The translations under genes were made by a program, and so were the position numbers. This document shows positions 7,601-15,704 of a stretch of 34,792 bases of DNA, one piece after another. The stretch's first letter is position 1; each line of letters starts with the position of its first letter. The stretch is taken from the NCBI GenBank assembly GCA_964434165.1, contig CAYSUS010000075.1, forward strand, positions 1-34,792, written 5' to 3'. Below the pieces are notes generated by a model, which was not told the origin of the DNA, ran no database searches, and saw only the letters and a program-made list of their open reading frames with translations. The DNA comes from CAYSUS01 sp964434165 (GTDB taxonomy: Bacteria; Planctomycetota; Planctomycetia; Pirellulales; Thermoguttaceae).

Positions 7601-10425
7601 CGACGAACACCTACAACGGTCCCACCACGGTCAAGGGCGGCACGCTCGTGGCCGCCGCGGACAACGCCCTGGGCGATCCGGGAGGCGACGTGGACGTTCG
7701 CCCGGGGGCGTCGCTGGCCCTCAGCGGCGGCGTCGCGGTTGGCAAGAACGACGTGACGGTGGGAGGGCCGGGCGCGGTCGGCATGGTCGGCGCCCTGGCC
7801 AATCTCGACGGCAGCAACACGTTCGACGCGGCGAGCCTTGCTGCGCCGGAGTTCTTCGAGGGTGAGGTCCGCATCGGCTCGGCCGCCGGGCAGCTCACCG
7901 TCAACGCGGCCGGCGGGCTCGACCTTCGCTATGCCAGCCTTTCGCTCGGCGGCGAGGGAGACCTCGTGCTCCACGCCGACATCTCGGCCAACTCGGTCGC
8001 GGTCGCCGAGCCGGTCGTGTCGGGATTCCTGTTCAACGGCAACAGTACGCGTCTGCCGGGCGACCCCAACCAACTGGCCAGCAGGCTCACCTCCGACCAG
8101 GTCTGGTTCGACAACGAATCGGCGTTCATCAACTTCTGGGGCAGCGACATCGTGGGCCTGAACAACGGGGGCAATCCCAACGACCCCAACAACTACGGCA
8201 ACACCTTCGTCGGCGACCTGACCATCGTGGGAAGCGGCGACGTGGACGTCCTGTTCCGCCACACGTCGGCCGATGACGCCAACCGGATCCGCATCGACCT
8301 GAACCAGGACGGCGATTTCGGCGACGCGGGGGAGGACCCCTACGGCCAGGATCGCGGCGGGAGCTACACGACAGGGGCGATCACCCTGCCGCGCGGGACG
8401 CCGCTTTCCGTGGCGTTGCAGCATCGCGAGGGCGGGGGCGGCTCGCGCTTGCAGCCGGAGTTCAGCATCGACGGGGGAACCACCTGGCTGCGATTCACGC
8501 CCGGCGACATCGCCGGCGTGGCCACCCTGACCACCACCTATACTCCCAGCCCCAACCTGGTGAAGACGGGCTCCGGCACCGCGACCCTCACCGGCAACAA
8601 CAGCTACGTCGGCACGACCACCGTCGAGGCCGGCACGCTCGTGGCTGGGCACAACAATGCCCTGGGCACGGCCGATGCCGGCACCACGGTGGCCAGCGGC
8701 GCGACACTGGCGCTGCAGGGCGGCGTGACCATCACGGGAGAGGCCGTCACCCTGGGCGCGGCCCCCGGCAACCCGGCCACGCTCAGGAACCTCGCCGGCA
8801 GCAACACGCTGGCCGGCCCCGTCTCCGTCAACCCCGGCGACACGGGCGAGGTGCACGTGGTCTCCGCGTCCGCGGGCGAGTCTCTGACCGTGGCCGGCAG
8901 TTTCGACTTGCAGCAGTCGAGCCTGCGGGTCGCCGGCCCGGGGAACACCACGATCCGCGGGTCGATCTCGGGCCAGGACTACTATGAGGCGTCCTTCACG
9001 GACACTCTCGAAGCCGCCGCGCCCATCGCGTGGTGGAAGTTCGAAGAGACCGGCATCACGCCCGGCACGACCACCGCGGCCAACAGCGGCTCGCTGGGCA
9101 CCACCGCGGACGGGACCTACACCGGGACCGGCATGACGACCCAGGCCGGACTCTACGGCAACGCCGTGGAGATCCAGCGGACCGACAACCGCTACGTCGA
9201 TACGGTGTCCGCCGACACGCTCTCCATGAAGGAGCACGCCTTCACGGCGCTGGCCTGGTTCCAGCGCGACGAGACCGGCTCGGGCGACAGGATGATCTTC
9301 GGGACCCCGGCCAGCACCGACAGCGAGGGAATGCACATGGGCCTGCGCGACGGGCAGCCCTACATGGGCTTCTACGGAAACGACCTGGGGGCCGGTCCGG
9401 ACGTCTCCGACACGGAGTGGCACCTGATCGTGTTCCGATTCGACGACGGAGGCGATCCGGCGGACACGGGCTCCAACCAGCAGGCCGTCTTCCTCGACGG
9501 CGAGCTTCAGGGCACGCGCAGCAACGACCTGGCGTTCCTGTCCAGCGACGTGCTCCGCCTGGGCACGCGAAGCGGCGACGGAAACGCCTTCAGCGGGTTG
9601 CTCGACGAGATCGCGATCTTCGACCGGGCCCTCTCCGAGGCGGAGATCCGGCAACTCTATGAAGTGCGCGACGGGCGCGGATGGATCTATGCGGACAACG
9701 ATCTCGTCAAGGAGGGCACCGGCACGCTCACCCTCTCCGGCGACAACACCTACAACGGCACGACCGAAGTGCTCGAGGGCATGCTCGTGCTCAACGGCAC
9801 GCACACCGGCGGCGGGATGTACCACGTGGCCGCTGGCGCCACCTTGGGGGGCTACGGCTCGACCGACGCCCCGGTCACCCTCGGCGGCGCCGTCTCGCCG
9901 GGCCGGAGCGTGGGCACGCTCACCACCGGCAGCGAGACCTGGACGAGCGGCGGGTCGTACACCTTCCAGATCGACGACGCGGACGGCACCATGGGCGCCG
10001 AGGGCGGCCCGGGCTGGGACCTGCTGGAGATCAACGGCACGCTCGATCTGACGGGGCTCCAGACGGGGCAGTTCGAGGTGGACCTCGTCACGCTTCTGCC
10101 CGGCGGCGGCACGAACCCCGGACCCGCCGACTTCTCGGCCGAGGCGCTCGTGTTCTACGCGTGGGACTTCGTCCACGCCACGGACGGGATCCAGGGCTTC
10201 GAGGAGACGGACTTCGTCCTCGACCTGAGCGGGTTCGCCAACGACATCACCAACGAGTTCGGGACGGGGAGGTTCGGCATCCGCGCCAACCCGAACGACC
10301 CCAGCCACTACCTGCAAATCACGTTCACGTCGGCCGTGCCCGAGCCGTCGGCGTGCGTGCTGGCCGGGCTGGGTCTGCTGGGCCTGGGCCTTTACGCCCT
10401 GCGGCGTCGAAGGCAGGTCGCGTAG
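4675..10425 (+). CDS. Giant PEP-CTERM protein with autotransporter-type beta-strand repeats, PA14-like and LamG-like domains
   Basis: 1916 residues. The start is the ATG at 4675, preceded by AAGGGGGA at 4663-4670; it opens a signal peptide (LATVALWMAAALTLSASSA). A glycine/aspartate-rich beta domain covers about 35-290. Five autotransporter-associated beta-strand repeats of the L-x-K-x-G-x-GT-x3-x-x-NTY-G-T-T-V-x-x-G-T-L type start near residues 485, 625, 963, 1294 and 1675 (for example GTGTLTLSGDNTYNGTTEV). A PA14-like domain lies at about 775-940 (FTAPADGDYRLRITDNDDRG), a related beta module at about 1115-1280, and a LamG/concanavalin-like domain at about 1437-1662 (APIAWWKFEE, LLDEIAIFDRALSEAEI). 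The C-terminus is a PEP-CTERM signal (VPEPSACVLAGLGLLGLGLY then RRRR). There is no autotransporter barrel, so the repeats form a surface beta-helix delivered by exosortase rather than by type V secretion. It probably acts as a surface adhesin or glycan-binding structural protein; the ligand is unknown. Confidence 0.9.
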   Translation: MITSASIRNARSLATVALWMAAALTLSASSAVGQSFSLDNDGLFNVWAFQETGGGADSQLNSTTETLGIWNAILGGAPVPGTVSANGTTYGIGSYEIDTESVIDYNGGGDFGVNRGYATVNGDGPGGSGGSITGGDDLSVWANTYLAVPVGTWSIAIASDDGRQVSLDGLLGLTNPGFTAIGGQTGLGGVGDDVVGFDGTTGHDQSIGVFTIDPADAVAGTNVALLTLDAFFFERSGGDSFELSFKSGSDTSFGGSGEGWTLLTDGSLMWSISSNPINVTVAGSLGDRTWDGSTGDWTETDADAWDTGLPPASGTDAGDFPTFNAGTTQGHRAYVPSGAVNVTGAQAALNLSVSAPGIVNVQTGASLTVQDTIDTSGGGTLNIDGTLDTYALLGSGGTTNLNDGGQLTLVDGDLGDVSVSGTAGLTSAAVVPVTRVTMDSLSMASGSTLDASGDWTAAAATLGGSGATINQTAGTGQLDAVSGAGGLSKDGDGTVLLTGENTYAGQTTVNGGILLVAHGGALGDTSAGTVVGGGGQLRLDGGITLPGGEAITISGASGGGAIYNLDDTNNIDGLVSLGGNATVRVDDDRLRLRGGVAVGGSTLTANVDGGEFLEIVGNPITGSGSLVKQGDGTLEIRADSPIYSGQITIDNGVVDVGNHSDGLGSTAAPTVVNRGATLRLRDGVTTAEDVSILGIGEGGQGALHSAAGENTLTGTLTMPGTSRIESAAGAKLNLSGPIDLALLGDVTFAGDGDTVVNSPFGNGAAPVMQADALLAQLFTGTTESDIIDIGDGTGSGGVLSRTPDVVDLLTGPMDFRNDFGAGFSALADSWRQDDFSILWEGTFTAPADGDYRLRITDNDDRGRIWIDLDQDGLFEDDAAAGATAGNELVAVNNGGNGTRALAGGQQYRVGFAFHEFAGNEAYEGRLRITGTAGGSGDLAEELVNASDADQAGFWTAQIMPHNGVIKEGAGTTTFNATNTYNGPTTVKGGTLVAAADNALGDPGGDVDVRPGASLALSGGVAVGKNDVTVGGPGAVGMVGALANLDGSNTFDAASLAAPEFFEGEVRIGSAAGQLTVNAAGGLDLRYASLSLGGEGDLVLHADISANSVAVAEPVVSGFLFNGNSTRLPGDPNQLASRLTSDQVWFDNESAFINFWGSDIVGLNNGGNPNDPNNYGNTFVGDLTIVGSGDVDVLFRHTSADDANRIRIDLNQDGDFGDAGEDPYGQDRGGSYTTGAITLPRGTPLSVALQHREGGGGSRLQPEFSIDGGTTWLRFTPGDIAGVATLTTTYTPSPNLVKTGSGTATLTGNNSYVGTTTVEAGTLVAGHNNALGTADAGTTVASGATLALQGGVTITGEAVTLGAAPGNPATLRNLAGSNTLAGPVSVNPGDTGEVHVVSASAGESLTVAGSFDLQQSSLRVAGPGNTTIRGSISGQDYYEASFTDTLEAAAPIAWWKFEETGITPGTTTAANSGSLGTTADGTYTGTGMTTQAGLYGNAVEIQRTDNRYVDTVSADTLSMKEHAFTALAWFQRDETGSGDRMIFGTPASTDSEGMHMGLRDGQPYMGFYGNDLGAGPDVSDTEWHLIVFRFDDGGDPADTGSNQQAVFLDGELQGTRSNDLAFLSSDVLRLGTRSGDGNAFSGLLDEIAIFDRALSEAEIRQLYEVRDGRGWIYADNDLVKEGTGTLTLSGDNTYNGTTEVLEGMLVLNGTHTGGGMYHVAAGATLGGYGSTDAPVTLGGAVSPGRSVGTLTTGSETWTSGGSYTFQIDDADGTMGAEGGPGWDLLEINGTLDLTGLQTGQFEVDLVTLLPGGGTNPGPADFSAEALVFYAWDFVHATDGIQGFEETDFVLDLSGFANDITNEFGTGRFGIRANPNDPSHYLQITFTSAVPEPSACVLAGLGLLGLGLYALRRRRQVA

Positions 10426-10501
10426 CCTGCAAGCGCCCTGCAAGCCGAGTCCCGGATTCGCGGATCGCCCTTCCTGGTGGGCAGGGCGGCGTCTTCTGCT
10501 C

Positions 10502-10530
10502 TTGTTCCCCGAGGTGGGATGGGGTAGATT
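10502..10530 (+). promoter_or_regulatory. Candidate lpxD promoter
   Basis: TTGTTC (10502-10507) and TAGATT (10525-10530) are separated by 17 bp. They lie in the 183-bp gap after the PEP-CTERM stop and would give a leader of about 70 nt before lpxD. The -35 match is only moderate. Confidence 0.35.
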
Positions 10531-10608
10531 TAGCCCCCGCAGCACAGCCAAATCCTCCAGGGTGGGGGGTGGTCATGGATCGGCCTCGATCGGAAAGGAC
10601 TTCCGAGC

Positions 10609-11694
10609 ATGCACGCGACTCTGGGGGAGCTTGCCGCCCTGGTTGAAGGTCAGCTCTTCGGCCCGCCGGGCCTGACCGTCCGCGGGGCCGCGCCTTTGGC
10701 CGAAGCCGGGCCGGGACACATCACGCTGGTGGACAAGGCGGACAAAGAGGACGCGCTCCGCCAGTCTCCCGCCTCGGCCGCCGTGGTTCCGCGGTGCTTT
10801 GAGCCGAATGGCCTGCCGGTGATTCGGGTGGAGGACGTCCACGGGGCCTTCGCGGCGATCCTTTGCCACTTCCGCCCGCCGCGCGCCAGGCAGCCGCAGG
10901 GGATCAGCCCGCTGGCGGTGGTCAGCCCCAGCGCCCGGCTTGCCCACGACGTGGAGATCCACGCCCACGTGACGATTGGCGACGAGGTGGAGATCGGCGA
11001 GGGCGCGACGATCCATGCCGGGGCGCGGATCATGGACGGGGTGCGGATCGGCCCGCAGACGACGGTGTTCCCGAACGCGGTGATCTACGAGGACACGATC
11101 GTGGGTCCGCGGTGCGTGATCCACGCGGGCGCGGTGATCGGGGCGTACGGTTTCGGCTACGTCACGTCCCACGGCCGGCACCGCCTGACCGCCCAGTTGG
11201 GCAACGTGGTTCTGGGTCCGGACGTCGAGGTCGGGGCCTGCTCGACGATCGATCGGGGCACCTACGGCTCGACCGTGATCGGCGAAGGGACGAAGATCGA
11301 CAACCTGGTGATGATCGCCCACAACTGCCGCATCGGCCGCCACAACGTGCTCTGCTCGCAGGTGGGCGTGGCGGGCAGCACGACCACCGGCGACTACGTG
11401 GTCATGGCCGGCCAGGTCGGCGTGAAGGACCACGTCCAGATCGGCGAGCGCGCCGTGCTCGGGGCCATGGCCGGCGTAATCGGCGACGTGCCCGCCGGGG
11501 CCCGCATGGTCGGCATTCCCGCCACGCCCGAGCGGGAACAGAAGCTCAAGCAGGTGGCGTGGATCAAGCTTCCGGAGATGCGGCGGGAGTTCAAGCAGAT
11601 GCAGGCCACGATCAGCCGCCTGGCGGCCGAGGTGGAGGCCCTCCGATCGTCTCGCGGCGCGAACGACGAGGACCGCGGCCGGGCCGTGGCGTAG
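10609..11694 (+). CDS. lpxD: UDP-3-O-acylglucosamine N-acyltransferase LpxD
   Basis: 361 residues. It transfers a 3-hydroxyacyl chain from acyl-ACP to the 2-amino group of UDP-3-O-acylglucosamine, the third step of lipid A synthesis, in the cytoplasm. The N-terminal LpxD domain (residues 1-95; LTVRGAAPLAEAGPGHITLV) precedes a left-handed beta-helix of hexapeptide repeats (about 105-310; VTIGDEVEIGEGATIHAGA). The conserved GAYGFGY and IDRGTYGSTVIG segments are present. His238 in MIAHNCRIG matches the family's catalytic histidine. A C-terminal helix (about 325-350) completes the usual trimeric acyltransferase layout. The length is close to the family norm. AAAGGA lies about 10 nt upstream of the ATG. 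lpxI follows after 48 bp in the same orientation, so the two lipid A genes are probably cotranscribed. Confidence 0.96.
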   Translation: MHATLGELAALVEGQLFGPPGLTVRGAAPLAEAGPGHITLVDKADKEDALRQSPASAAVVPRCFEPNGLPVIRVEDVHGAFAAILCHFRPPRARQPQGISPLAVVSPSARLAHDVEIHAHVTIGDEVEIGEGATIHAGARIMDGVRIGPQTTVFPNAVIYEDTIVGPRCVIHAGAVIGAYGFGYVTSHGRHRLTAQLGNVVLGPDVEVGACSTIDRGTYGSTVIGEGTKIDNLVMIAHNCRIGRHNVLCSQVGVAGSTTTGDYVVMAGQVGVKDHVQIGERAVLGAMAGVIGDVPAGARMVGIPATPEREQKLKQVAWIKLPEMRREFKQMQATISRLAAEVEALRSSRGANDEDRGRAVA

Positions 11695-11742
11695 GGGGGC
11701 GAAGCACAAGACAGGACGCGGGATCGGCCCCGCGGGGGTGCG

Positions 11743-12750
11743 TTGGCGAACGAGTACATGCGCGAAGCCGGGACGACCTCGACGCGGATCGACGCCGCCC
11801 ACCTGCGGGCGAAGCGAGTCGGCCTGATCGCCGGCTGGGGCAGATACCCCGTGCTGATCGCCGAGGCCCTCAAGCGGCAGGGCTACCGCGTGTACTGTCT
11901 GGGCGTGGCCGGCGAGGCCGATCCCGTGCTGGGCGAGATCTGCGAGGAGTTCCGCCTGACCGGCGTGGGGCGGTTCGGAAGCGCCATCCGCTACTTCCAG
12001 CGCCACGGCGTGACCGACGCGACCATGGCCGGCAAGATCCACAAGACGCTGCTGTTCCAGCCGTGGCTCTGGGTGCGGCACCTGCCCGACGTGCGCACGA
12101 TCCGCATGTTCATCCCCCATCTGCTGACGCGCAACAAGGACTGCCGCGACGACACGCTGCTGGGCACGGTCGTCGAGGAGTTCGGCCGCGAGGGCATCCG
12201 CTTCCGCCCCGCCACCGACTACGTCCCCGAGCTGCTCCTCCGGGCCGGCCTGCTCACGGCGCGCGGACCGACGTCGTGGCAGGAGAAGGACATCCGCTTT
12301 GGCTGGCGCCTCGCCAAGGAGATGGGCCGATTGGACGTGGGGCAGTGCGTGGCCGTGAAGGACCAGGCCGTGCTGGCCGTGGAAGCCGTCGAGGGCACCG
12401 ACGCCTGCATCCGCCGCGCCGGCGCGCTCTGCCGCTCCGGAGGTTTCACGGTCGTCAAGGTGGCCAAGCCGCAGCAGGACATGCGATTCGACGTGCCCAC
12501 CATCGGCCTGGGCACGCTCCGCAGCATGATCGCCGCGGGCGCCCGCGTGCTGGCCGTGGAGGCCGGCCGCACGATCCTCGTCGATCACGACGAGTTCATC
12601 GCCGAAGCGAACCGAAACAAGGTCGTCGTCGTATGCACCGATGACGTGCGCGAGACCTCGACGCGGGGCGAGAGCCTCGCCCGGGGTGAAGACGCCTTAC
12701 CGTCCAAGCTGGATATTCCGGAGTCCCCGTGGCCGTCGAGGGAAAGGTAG
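11743..12750 (+). CDS. lpxI: UDP-2,3-diacylglucosamine pyrophosphatase LpxI
   Basis: 335 residues from a TTG at 11743 (a GGGGGTG stretch precedes it); an in-frame ATG at 11758 is the alternative. LpxI hydrolyses UDP-2,3-diacylglucosamine to lipid X and UMP, replacing LpxH in many bacteria. The N-terminal domain begins KRVGLIAGWGRYPVLIAEAL (about residue 25). The C-terminal domain (formerly DUF1009) contains VEAVEGTDACIRRAG with Asp220, the family's conserved catalytic-site aspartate, then VVKVAKPQQDMRFDVPTIG and ILVDHDEFIAEAN. About 30 extra residues at the C-terminus (RGESLARGEDALPSK and after) are not part of the family and are encoded over a GGGCGAG-AGC-CTCGCCC hairpin (12666-12682). It follows lpxD and ends before a strong terminator. 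Confidence 0.93.
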   Translation: MANEYMREAGTTSTRIDAAHLRAKRVGLIAGWGRYPVLIAEALKRQGYRVYCLGVAGEADPVLGEICEEFRLTGVGRFGSAIRYFQRHGVTDATMAGKIHKTLLFQPWLWVRHLPDVRTIRMFIPHLLTRNKDCRDDTLLGTVVEEFGREGIRFRPATDYVPELLLRAGLLTARGPTSWQEKDIRFGWRLAKEMGRLDVGQCVAVKDQAVLAVEAVEGTDACIRRAGALCRSGGFTVVKVAKPQQDMRFDVPTIGLGTLRSMIAAGARVLAVEAGRTILVDHDEFIAEANRNKVVVVCTDDVRETSTRGESLARGEDALPSKLDIPESPWPSRER

Positions 12751-12888
12751 AAGAACAGGGGCCCGGCGGCTGCCCTTCCCGCGGCAGCGGCTGAGCCCTT
12801 CCCGCATCAACCCTCACTTCCCCACCTCTATTCTCGATATCCCGCCACGTACTCGCCAGGGCACGGGGCGCTCCGGGATGCACGCACG

Positions 12889-12923
12889 ACGGGGCCGGAA
12901 ACCTTCCGGCCCCGTTCCTTTTC
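12889..12923 (+). terminator. Intrinsic terminator of the lpxD-lpxI unit
   Basis: A perfect 12-bp stem (12889-12900 with 12904-12915), mostly G:C, closes on a 3-base loop and is followed by TTCCTTTTC. This is the clearest rho-independent terminator in the window. It lies 138 bp after the lpxI stop and just before the candidate hypF promoter, separating the two units. Confidence 0.88.
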
Positions 12924-12931
12924 GCGCACGC

Positions 12932-12960
12932 TTATCAGCGTCCCCTGCCAGGCATACAAT
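12932..12960 (+). promoter_or_regulatory. Candidate promoter of the hypFCDE operon
   Basis: TTATCA (12932-12937) and TACAAT (12955-12960) are spaced by exactly 17 bp directly after the preceding terminator. TACAAT matches the -10 consensus at 5 of 6 bases. The leader to the hypF ATG would be about 110 nt and GC-rich with stable stems. Confidence 0.55.
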
Positions 12961-13076
12961 GAAGGCTCAGGCCTTCGTCAGGGCGGGCCCCAGCCCGCCG
13001 GTCCGCGGAGACGCCCTCGGCGGACCGTGGCCGGGGTCCGCACTGAACCCTCCGCTCCGAAGCCGGGCATGCTGCG

Positions 13077-15422
13077 ATGAGCCACTCCAGCCCCACGACA
13101 ACCTCGACCCGGCGGCTAAGGATTGCCGTGCGCGGCGTGGTGCAGGGCGTGGGGTTCCGGCCGTTCGTCTTCGGCGCGGCCCGTTCGCTCGCGCTGAGCG
13201 GCTTCGTGCGAAACGACTCCGACGCCGTGCGGATCGACATCCAGGGCCCCGCCGAGTCGATCGAGGCGTTCCTTCAGGCGCTTCGCCGCGACCATCCCGC
13301 TGCGGCCCGGATCGAGTCGCTCGACGTCGCGGAGGCCGAGCCGGTTGCGGATTCGACCCGAGCGTTCGAGATCGTTCCCAGCGAGGGCCGCGCCGCGCCG
13401 CGGCCCGCGATCCCGCCCGACCTGGCCACGTGCAGCGCGTGCCTGGACGAGATCCGCACGCCCGGCGCGCGGCGGTTCGCCTATCCCTTCACCAATTGCA
13501 CGCGCTGCGGCCCGCGGTGGTCGATCATCGAGCATTTGCCCTACGACCGCCCGCGGACCTCGATGCGCCGCTTCACGATGTGCCCGGCGTGTCGGGCGGA
13601 GTACGAGGACCCGGGCGACCGGCGGTTTCACGCCCAGCCCATCGCCTGCCCGGCGTGCGGCCCGGAGCTGCGCCTGGTGGACCCGCGGGGGCGCGAGACG
13701 GCCCGCGGCGACGAGGCCCTCGCGGCCGCCGCCCGCGCCTTGCTTGCGGGTCGGATCGTGGCGCTGAAAGGGCTGGGTGGATTCCAGCTTCTCTGCGACG
13801 CGGAAAACGACGGCGCGGTGGACCGCCTGCGCCAGCGCAAGCGCCGCCCGCACAAGCCGCTTGCCCTGCTCTTCGCGTCCGTGGAACAGGCCGCCCGGGC
13901 GTGCGACGTCTCGGCGCGGGAGGCCGCGGCGCTCGCCTCGCCCGACGCCCCCATCCTGCTTCTGCGGCGGCGCGGCGCGGCCGCAAGAACCGAGCCCGCG
14001 ATCCGCGTCTCCGGGTCCGTGGCGCCGGGCAATCCTTGCCTGGGCGTCATGCTGCCCTCTACGCCTTTGCACCACCTGCTCATCGACCGGGTGGCACGCC
14101 CCCTTGTTTGCACCAGTGGCAACCTGGCCGAGGAGCCGATGGCCACGCGGACCGCCGAGGCCGTCGAGCGGCTGGGGTCGATCGCCGACGTGATCCTCAC
14201 CCACAACCGCGCGGTCGTGCGCCCGGTGGACGATTCCGTGGCCCAAATGGTGTGCGGCGAGGTCCAGGTGCTCCGCCGCGCCCGGGGTTTCGCACCCCGC
14301 GCCATCGAGGTGGGCGGGCGGCTGCCGTCGATCCTGGCCCTGGGGGGGCACCTGAAGAACACCGTGGCGCTCTCGGTGGGCTCCCAGGTGGTCGTCGGCC
14401 AGCACGTGGGCGACCTGGACAACGTGGCCGGCGTGGAGGTCCACCGCCGCGCCGCTCGCGATCTGGTGGACTTCTTCCGCGCCCGGCCCGAGGCCGTGGC
14501 CTGCGACCTGCACCCGGACTATGCCTCCACGCGGCACGCGGAAGAGCTCGCCGCCGGTTGGGACGTGCCACTGGTCCGCGTTCAGCACCACCACGCCCAC
14601 CTGGCCGCGTGCCTGGCGGAGCAGGGAAGGGCCGTCGCCGAGGCGGAGGACGCGGTGCTTGGGTTTTCCTGGGACGGCACCGGCTACGGCCCGGACGGGA
14701 CCGTCTGGGGCGGCGAGGTACTGCGGACTCGCGGCGCCGGCTTCGAGCGCGTGGCCCACCTGCGCACCTTCCCCCTTCCCGGCGGCGACCGGGCCGTGCG
14801 CCAGCCGCGGCGCTCGGCCCTGGGGGTTCTTTACGAGGCGCTCGGGCAGGAGTCGCTGGAGATCGCCGGCGCGTGGTTTCGACCGAGCGAGCTGGAGACG
14901 CTGGCGACGATGCTTTCCCGCGGGCTCTACTGCCCCCGGACGAGCAGCATGGGCCGGCTGTTCGACGCGGTCGCGGCCATCGCCGGGATGCCCGGCGAAA
15001 TCACGTTCGAGGGCCAGGCAGCCATGGCTCTGCAGTTCGCCGCCGAGCAGGAATCGCGCGCCGGCGGGCCGGTCGCGCCCTACCCCGTCCGGCTGGAGGA
15101 GTCCCAGCCGGCCGTGATCGACTCGGAGCCGCTCGTTCGCGCCGTGCTGGCCGACCGCCGGTCCGGGGCAAGCGCCGGCCGGATCGCGGCGGGCTTCCAC
15201 GAGGCGCTGGCCGAGGCATGCGTTCTGCTCGCCCAGCGCGCGGGGTGCGCGAGCGTGGCGCTGGCGGGCGGTTGTTTCCAGAACCGGCTTCTCACGGAGC
15301 GGGTGCGTGACCGGCTGGCCGCCGCCGGCTTCGAGGTACTATGGCACCGTCAATTCCCGCCTGGCGATGGAGCCATCGCCCTGGGCCAGGCGGTTGTCGC
15401 CGCAAGGCAATTGCGAGGTTGA
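13077..15422 (+). CDS. hypF: Carbamoyltransferase HypF, hydrogenase maturation
   Basis: 781 residues, full length. HypF converts carbamoyl phosphate and ATP to a carbamoyl adenylate and passes the carbamoyl group to the C-terminal cysteine of HypE, the source of the cyanide ligands of [NiFe]-hydrogenase. The domains in order are: acylphosphatase (residues about 12-100, VRGVVQGVGFRPF); a double zinc finger with Cys119, 122, 141, 144, 169, 172, 191 and 194 in the exact C-x2-C-x18-C-x2-C-x24-C-x2-C-x18-C-x2-C spacing; a YrdC-like domain (about 205-390, KGLGGFQLLCDA, RPHKPLALL); and a Kae1-like domain (about 400-775) with the metal-binding HHHAH near residue 505, and FSWDGTGYGPDGTVWGGE. It starts the hypF-hypC-hypD-hypE cluster; the hypC start is 3 bp past its stop. 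Confidence 0.97.
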   Translation: MSHSSPTTTSTRRLRIAVRGVVQGVGFRPFVFGAARSLALSGFVRNDSDAVRIDIQGPAESIEAFLQALRRDHPAAARIESLDVAEAEPVADSTRAFEIVPSEGRAAPRPAIPPDLATCSACLDEIRTPGARRFAYPFTNCTRCGPRWSIIEHLPYDRPRTSMRRFTMCPACRAEYEDPGDRRFHAQPIACPACGPELRLVDPRGRETARGDEALAAAARALLAGRIVALKGLGGFQLLCDAENDGAVDRLRQRKRRPHKPLALLFASVEQAARACDVSAREAAALASPDAPILLLRRRGAAARTEPAIRVSGSVAPGNPCLGVMLPSTPLHHLLIDRVARPLVCTSGNLAEEPMATRTAEAVERLGSIADVILTHNRAVVRPVDDSVAQMVCGEVQVLRRARGFAPRAIEVGGRLPSILALGGHLKNTVALSVGSQVVVGQHVGDLDNVAGVEVHRRAARDLVDFFRARPEAVACDLHPDYASTRHAEELAAGWDVPLVRVQHHHAHLAACLAEQGRAVAEAEDAVLGFSWDGTGYGPDGTVWGGEVLRTRGAGFERVAHLRTFPLPGGDRAVRQPRRSALGVLYEALGQESLEIAGAWFRPSELETLATMLSRGLYCPRTSSMGRLFDAVAAIAGMPGEITFEGQAAMALQFAAEQESRAGGPVAPYPVRLEESQPAVIDSEPLVRAVLADRRSGASAGRIAAGFHEALAEACVLLAQRAGCASVALAGGCFQNRLLTERVRDRLAAAGFEVLWHRQFPPGDGAIALGQAVVAARQLRG

Positions 15423-15425
15423 TTC

Positions 15426-15704
15426 ATGTGTCTGGCCGTGCCGGGAAAGGTCCTGGAGATCTACGAGAAGGACGATCTGCCGATGGGCAAGGTCGATTTC
15501 GGCGGCATCGCCAAGGATATCTGCCTGGCGTACACGCCCGATGCCCAGGTGGGGCAGTACGTGCTCGTCCACGTGGGTTTCGCCATCAGCCAGATCGACG
15601 AGGCGGAGGCCGAGGAGATCTTCTCGTACCTGGAGCAGATCGGCGAGGCCGCCGAGCTGGACGACGCCCCGCCGGGGGCCGCGGGGCAAGGGGGCCCGGG
15701 ATGA
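15426..15704 (+). CDS. hypC: Hydrogenase maturation chaperone HypC
   Basis: 92 residues. HypC carries the Fe(CN)2CO unit between HypD and the large hydrogenase subunit and binds the subunit's precursor form. The hallmark N-terminus MCLAVPGKV is intact, with Cys2 as the essential iron-binding residue exposed after Met removal. The OB-fold core (VDFGGIAKDICLAY, GQYVLVHVGFAISQID) and the acidic helix (EAEEIFSYLEQIGE) are typical. A Pro/Gly-rich tail of about 15 residues follows. The stop overlaps the hypD start in an ATGA, a sign of translational coupling. Length and motifs fit the HypC/HybG/HupF family fully. Confidence 0.97.
   Translation: MCLAVPGKVLEIYEKDDLPMGKVDFGGIAKDICLAYTPDAQVGQYVLVHVGFAISQIDEAEAEEIFSYLEQIGEAAELDDAPPGAAGQGGPG

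Larger units (their letters stand above)
12751..13076. other. 326-bp intergenic region holding a terminator, a promoter and a structured leader
   Basis: From left to right: GC-rich DNA with no gene seen (12751-12887), the intrinsic terminator of the lpx genes (12889-12923), a candidate hypF promoter (12932-12960) and a leader able to form two stems. These are 12982-12988 with 12993-12999 (7 bp, 4-nt loop), or alternatively 12999-13006 with 13020-13027 (8 bp, 13-nt loop). An ATG at 12959 opens a frame without recognisable protein content. Confidence 0.6.

Noticed and set aside
4711..10551. Very long open frame (about 1946 codons) on the minus strand opposite the giant PEP-CTERM gene
   Set aside because: It has low-complexity Arg/Val/Gly/Ala/His-rich translation with no domain, signal peptide or repeats. 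The plus-strand frame has a signal peptide, repeats and sorting signal. The antisense frame is open because of GC-rich third positions.
10573..12588. Long minus-strand open frame opposite lpxD and lpxI
   Set aside because: It gives a His/Ala/Arg/Val-rich translation with no family match by eye, while both genes on the other strand have all their signature residues.
12959..13076. ATG at 12959 as a start for a leader peptide or longer HypF
   Set aside because: Its frame is not that of hypF and the translation (MKAQAFVRAGPSPP) shows no conserved features; the TACAAT just before it is better read as a -10 element.
13116..15200. Minus-strand open frame of about 694 codons opposite hypF
   Set aside because: It is an antisense shadow; hypF on the plus strand has the exact cysteine spacing of its family.
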